From assembly GCF_003001995.1 (NCBI RefSeq), contig NZ_PVNB01000028.1, forward strand, positions 1 through 46,301: a DNA stretch of 46,301 nt, given 5' to 3'. The position numbers and the translations under genes are program-made. Source of the DNA: Orenia metallireducens. Its GTDB lineage: Bacteria > Bacillota > Halanaerobiia > Halobacteroidales > Halobacteroidaceae. Positions 42,482 to 46,301 of this stretch are shown here, piece by piece (within the stretch, counting starts at the first letter, position 1; the number at the start of each line of letters is the position of its first letter). A model generated the notes under the pieces. That model was not told where the DNA came from. It saw only the letters and a program-made list of their open reading frames with translations, and made no database searches.

Positions 42482-43582
42482 TTAATTATCCAACCACATT
42501 AATATTGAAGCAAAACAGGCTGTCACTGGAATAGAAATAATCAACCCTATACTACCAGCAAGTCCACTGACAAATTCTGTAACAATCATATCCATATTAA
42601 TAATCCTAATCCAAGGTAGCTCTGCGCCTAATAAAACTAATAATAGAGGTATCGAACCACCAACATAAGCCAATAATAAGGTATTAGACATTGTTCCCAT
42701 AATATCGCGCCCAACATTCAATCCAGCTTGGAACATTTCGCTACAGCCTAAAGATCTATTTAACTGCTTCATCTCAGATATAGCTGATGAGATAGACATA
42801 CAGACATCAGTTATGGCTCCAAGAGAACCTATGATAATCCCCGCAAATAATAATCCCCTAATATTGATATCACTATCCATGTAAATTAATATCTTAGATT
42901 CTTCACTACTAAACCCTGTCAAATGAGCAATCTTTCCTATCCATAATGCCAGAATACCTGAAGTTATTACACCAAAGCCTGTCCCTATAATTGAGGCAAC
43001 AGATTTAGAATTGATTCCACCTATAGTCAGTAAAGTAGGGACAATAATCACAATAGCCGAGATAACTGCTACAAAGATTGGATCCTTACCTTGCAAAAGC
43101 AAAGGAAGCATCATTTTTACAATTATTACTCCCGTAAATACTAGAGTGATGATTGTCTTTAAACCTTGTCCTCTCCCAATTATTAATAATAGTACTGCAA
43201 AAATTGCAATTAAATAATAGACCCCATGGTCTCTAATTACATCATGTAAATAGACCTCACCTAACTCATCCTCTGCTTGATTAGTCACTAAGAGAACCTT
43301 CATTCCCTCTTCTACCTTTAAATTCATATAAGGATGATTCTCCTTATAAAAACTATTTATCTCAATCTGTTTCCCTTTATACTTTCCACTTGTTATTAAT
43401 ACTTTTGACCTTTGTTCTAATGAAATTTCACCCTCCTTATCTGAATCAAGATTTTCTACTTGAATAACTTTACCACGAAAATAAATCTCTTGATATTCCT
43501 CTTCCCCATAGGATATATTATTAAATAAAAATATTACAAACACCAACAAAAATATAATAGTCAAATTAGATTTTAATTTCAA
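42482..43582 (-). CDS. YibE/F family membrane protein
   Basis: 366 residues with a signal/anchor (MKLKSNLTIIFLLVFVIFLF), an extracytoplasmic beta-rich domain (~28-125, FRGKVIQVENLDSDKEGEIS and after), then about seven membrane helices in a YibE/F domain (VYYLIAIFAVLLLIIGRGQG, VFTGVIIVKMMLPLLLQGKD, LRGLLFAGIIIGSLGAITDV-like segment and GSIPLLLVLLGAELPW). Many Firmicutes have it as a single protein where others split it into YibE and YibF. Function is unknown. It is separated from ctpA by ~180 bases and a ctpA promoter, so it probably has a transcript of its own. Confidence 0.88.
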   Translation of the reverse strand: MKLKSNLTIIFLLVFVIFLFNNISYGEEEYQEIYFRGKVIQVENLDSDKEGEISLEQRSKVLITSGKYKGKQIEINSFYKENHPYMNLKVEEGMKVLLVTNQAEDELGEVYLHDVIRDHGVYYLIAIFAVLLLIIGRGQGLKTIITLVFTGVIIVKMMLPLLLQGKDPIFVAVISAIVIIVPTLLTIGGINSKSVASIIGTGFGVITSGILALWIGKIAHLTGFSSEESKILIYMDSDINIRGLLFAGIIIGSLGAITDVCMSISSAISEMKQLNRSLGCSEMFQAGLNVGRDIMGTMSNTLLLAYVGGSIPLLLVLLGAELPWIRIINMDMIVTEFVSGLAGSIGLIISIPVTACFASILMWLDN

Positions 43583-43817
43583 TACCTCTACCTCCCAATA
43601 GATTTAAATAACTTTAACATAAAAAAACTCCTAACTCTTAGCTAGAGAAATAGGATAAAGAATAAATCTTTAATTAGTAAATAAGCATAACTCAATAATT
43701 ATATATTCAAGAAAATGAAAGCTACTCCTCTTTATATTAATAACTAAATCTAAATTTAAAAATCAGAATAAAAAAATCTATAGTTACAAAAAATAAACTA
43801 ACAAAGGAGGCGATATC

Positions 43818-44279
43818 TTGACACAAATTACACTCACTCAAAAAGAAAGAACTCTTCTAGAAGACCAGAAAAGCCATGAGGAGATCTGTATTCAGAAGTA
43901 TAAAGATTATGCAAATCAAGCTCAAGACCCAGAATTAAAAGCACTATTTAATTATTATGCAGACCAAGAACAACAACACTTTGATACTGTTAGCCAGATG
44001 CTAAATGGTACTATCCCTCAGATGAATCAAGGAAAGCAACAGCAAAATAATCAACCTCAGATCAGCCAAGGTCAGACTGGTAATCCTACTGACTACAAAC
44101 TATGTACTGATCAGCTAATGACAGAAAAATATGTGTCTTCTACTTATAATACTAGCATCTTTGAATTTACTAACTCAGAAGCTAGAAAGGTACTAAATCA
44201 TATCCAAAAAGAAGAACAAGAGCATGGAGAAGGAATCTTCAATTATATGCAAAGTCGTGGTATGTACAATCCAAAATAA
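43818..44279 (+). CDS. spore coat protein CotF-like (ferritin-like helical)
   Basis: 153 residues. Two helical blocks, LEDQKSHEEICIQKYKDYAN to DPELKALFNYYADQEQQHFD and CTDQLMTEKYVSSTYNTSIF to LNHIQKEEQEHGEGIFNYMQ, carry the E..H/EQQH pattern of the coat F/ferritin-like fold. They are linked by a Gln/Asn-rich stretch (GKQQQNNQPQISQGQTG). In B. subtilis CotF is in the spore coat; its presence supports a spore-former. Start is TTG 43818, with AAAGGAGG 8 bases upstream. Alone on the plus strand, followed by a strong terminator. Confidence 0.88.
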   Translation: MTQITLTQKERTLLEDQKSHEEICIQKYKDYANQAQDPELKALFNYYADQEQQHFDTVSQMLNGTIPQMNQGKQQQNNQPQISQGQTGNPTDYKLCTDQLMTEKYVSSTYNTSIFEFTNSEARKVLNHIQKEEQEHGEGIFNYMQSRGMYNPK

Positions 44280-44324
44280 TTAATAAAGGGAAGTGTAGAT
44301 ATCTACACTTCCCTTTATTAATTA
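44277..44324. terminator. bidirectional terminator
   Basis: A perfect 48-bp palindrome containing AATAAAGGGAAGTGTAGAT and its complement, overlapping the CotF-like stop. It also faces the second ZIP gene from the other side. Confidence 0.92.
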
Positions 44325-44397
44325 AATTACAAATAAACTCAATCCCATTACTACAAGCCATAGATATCTAATAAACTCTTAACTATAATTTGTTTTT

Positions 44398-45213
44398 TTA
44401 GCCTAACGCTACATCTAAAGACATCATCACTGCAAATCCCAACATCAATCCCGCTGTAGCTATATGGCTATTACCTTCTTGATGTGATTCAGGAATCAAC
44501 TCTTCACCTACTACAAAGATCATTGCTCCTGCAGCAAAGGCTAAAGCATAAGGCAAAATCGGTCTCATCAGCAATACTGCTGCTGCACCAAGTACCCCTG
44601 CAATTGGTTCAACTATTCCTGATGCCTGCCCATACATAAAGCTCTTCATTGGTGATAATCCTTCTCTTCTTAAAGGGACAGATACAGCCGTTCCTTCCGG
44701 AAAATTTTGAATACCTATACCGATAGCCAAGGCTATTGCTCCTGCTAAAGAAGCTGAAGGTAGATTAGCACCTACTGCTCCAAAAGCTACTCCCACAGCC
44801 AAACCTTCAGGAATATTATGCAGAGTTACTGCAAGTACTAATAAAACACTTCTCTCCCAACTGGTCTTGATCCCTTCTGCTTTTCCTTTAGCTAAGCCAG
44901 GATGGAGATGGGGTAGATATCTATCTACAGCCCTTAAAAATACTCCTCCTAATAAAAATCCAACTACTGCTGGAATCCACCCAGGAACCCCCAAATTTTC
45001 AGACATTTCAATAGCAGGAGCCAATAATGACCAAAAACTAGCAGCAATCATTACTCCAGCTGCAAAACCTAACATTCCATCTAAAAATTTCCTATTTACT
45101 TCTTTAAAAAAGAAGACTACCCCTGCTCCTAAAGCAGTTAAAAGCCAAGTAAAGATAGTTGCTAATAAAGCTTGCATCACAGGATTTAATCCTTGAAACC
45201 ATTCCAAAAACAT
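44398..45213 (-). CDS. ZIP-family metal transporter (GufA-like)
   Basis: 271 residues, eight membrane segments. ZIP signatures are [20 protein letters not shown] (helix IV) and [21 protein letters not shown] (helix V), with His replaced by Gln in QNFPEG, as in GufA-type members. The His-containing loop [18 protein letters not shown] lies between helices III and IV. It moves divalent metals (Zn, Fe or Mn), direction unproved. It begins 46 bases after the upstream ZIP gene, which belongs to a different branch of the family. AAGGAGTG precedes the ATG. Confidence 0.9.
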   Translation of the reverse strand: MFLEWFQGLNPVMQALLATIFTWLLTALGAGVVFFFKEVNRKFLDGMLGFAAGVMIAASFWSLLAPAIEMSENLGVPGWIPAVVGFLLGGVFLRAVDRYLPHLHPGLAKGKAEGIKTSWERSVLLVLAVTLHNIPEGLAVGVAFGAVGANLPSASLAGAIALAIGIGIQNFPEGTAVSVPLRREGLSPMKSFMYGQASGIVEPIAGVLGAAAVLLMRPILPYALAFAAGAMIFVVGEELIPESHQEGNSHIATAGLMLGFAVMMSLDVALG

Positions 45214-45258
45214 AAAATCACTCCTTCTCTTCTCTTATCAGCCAATTACTATTTAAGA

Positions 45259-46068
45259 TTAAAATAACAATAAACTCAATGCCATTACAGCCATTCCTGC
45301 TACAAAACCATAAATCACTTGATGACCTTTGCCATATTTTCGCGAGGTAGGTAATAATTCGTCTATAGAGATAAAGACCATAATCCCTGCCACACTTCCA
45401 AATAAGACTCCAAAGGTTAAATCACTAAAGAAAGCTCTAAAGACAAAATAGCCTAAAATTGCTCCTAAAGGTTCAGCAACACCTGATAAAAAGGAGTATA
45501 TAAAGGCCTTCTTCTTATCACCTGTAGCATGATAAATTGGTACCGAAACTGAAATACCCTCAGGAATATTATGTATCGCCACAGCTATAGCAATAGATAT
45601 TCCTAAAGTTGGATCTGATAAAGCTGAGGCAAAGGTAGCTAAACCCTCTGGAAAGTTATGTATAGCAATCGCTAATGCTGAAAAGAGCCCCATTCTTAAG
45701 AGTTGGCTCTTATCATCTATTGTATCATCTTGCATATCTCTAATATCTTTTTTATCTCGAGCCTCATGAGGATTTTCTGCCTCAGGAACAAATTTATCTA
45801 TAATTGCGATTAGGGCAATCCCTAAAAAGAAAGATCCTACTGTAGCCCACTCTCCTCCTTTAGTACCTAAAGCAGCTACTAAAGAGTCCTGAGCCTTAGG
45901 GACAATCTCTACAAAAGAGACATAGATCATAACTCCTGCAGAAAATCCTAAGGAAGTAGCCAAAAATGATGTATTGGTCTTTTTAGTAAAAAAAGCTAAT
46001 GCACTTCCTATTCCCGTTGATAATCCTGCAAATAAAGTTAATAAAAAAGCAATTAAGACATTATCCAT
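45259..46068 (-). CDS. zupT: ZIP-family metal transporter (ZupT-like)
   Basis: 269 residues, eight membrane segments. It carries [18 protein letters not shown] (helix IV) and [20 protein letters not shown] (helix V), the arrangement of E. coli ZupT. The loop after helix III ([20 protein letters not shown]) is acidic with one His. It likely imports Zn/Fe/Mn. GTGAGGTG precedes the ATG. First of the two-gene ZIP operon; the promoter should lie in the AT-rich stretch 46069-46301. Confidence 0.9.
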   Translation of the reverse strand: MDNVLIAFLLTLFAGLSTGIGSALAFFTKKTNTSFLATSLGFSAGVMIYVSFVEIVPKAQDSLVAALGTKGGEWATVGSFFLGIALIAIIDKFVPEAENPHEARDKKDIRDMQDDTIDDKSQLLRMGLFSALAIAIHNFPEGLATFASALSDPTLGISIAIAVAIHNIPEGISVSVPIYHATGDKKKAFIYSFLSGVAEPLGAILGYFVFRAFFSDLTFGVLFGSVAGIMVFISIDELLPTSRKYGKGHQVIYGFVAGMAVMALSLLLF

Positions 46069-46301
46069 TTTAACACCTCACTATATTATTAGTAATTATT
46101 ATTAATTATATCATATATTAGGTATTAATCAATCTATTCAAAATAAATACTGAGATTTCTAATTCTATACTTCTTATTTTACCTTTAATCACATAAATAA
46201 TTATAAGCTTAAATTGCAATATTAAATTGAACTAATTTCAAACTGTAATAATTTGTGTATTTAGTTATATAAAATTTCTCTTACTTGGTCTTCAAATGCT
46301 T

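Overview
The window looks like chromosomal DNA from a low-GC, halophilic, anaerobic, spore-forming Firmicute with an outer membrane, most like Halanaerobiales/Halobacteroidaceae (an Orenia-type organism). This is an inference. It rests on the AT-rich sequence, a signal-peptide beta-barrel protein ending in Phe (outer membrane), CotF-like and DUF3231 proteins (sporulation), a sodium-type solute symporter, and ferredoxin and hemerythrin genes. No rRNA, tRNA or CRISPR array was seen.

Layout. 1-765: truncated IS3-family element. 868-10446 (minus): carbohydrate-uptake operon read as lipoprotein binding protein, two permeases, two ATPases, outer-membrane barrel, GH4 glycosidase, with a divergent AraC-type regulator (11415-12263). 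12365-16906 (minus): second sugar module of YidK-like Na+/solute symporter, aldose-epimerase-like protein and ROK repressor. 17066-19403: two small unknown proteins and threonine synthase. 19611-26749: accessory region of HAD hydrolase under tandem palindromic operators, a flavodoxin-fold gene fragment, a DUF6602-type predicted nuclease followed by an attC-like palindrome, GNAT, PfpI, an AAA-ATPase/PD-(D/E)XK protein, a truncated 29-codon gene, a DUF3231 protein and a zinc-motif protein. 27049-34759 (minus): three-gene membrane system of YqiJ-like OB-fold membrane protein, YqiK-like flotillin and a ~1620-residue AAA+ ATPase. 35349-37350: ferredoxin-type protein, bacteriohemerythrin with a structured leader, HMA-like small protein. 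37642-43582 (minus): uvrB, divergent polysaccharide deacetylase, ctpA, YibE/F. 43818-46068: CotF-like protein and two ZIP metal transporters.

How the genes work together. In the first operon an oligosaccharide could cross the outer membrane through the barrel, be captured by the binding protein, imported by the Opp-type ABC transporter and cleaved by the GH4 enzyme; AraC is the likely activator. The symporter, epimerase and ROK genes look like a second import and sensing set for a free sugar. The YqiJ/flotillin/AAA+ genes share one strong promoter flanked by a 9-bp inverted repeat and probably form a membrane-associated complex.

Regulatory and repeat structure stands out. Terminator-like hairpins lie in the leaders of the binding-protein, symporter and hemerythrin genes. 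Two families of ~100-bp intergenic palindromes each occur twice. A remnant of a UVR motif lies just beyond uvrB. Family names are from recognition of protein motifs by eye; no database search was run.
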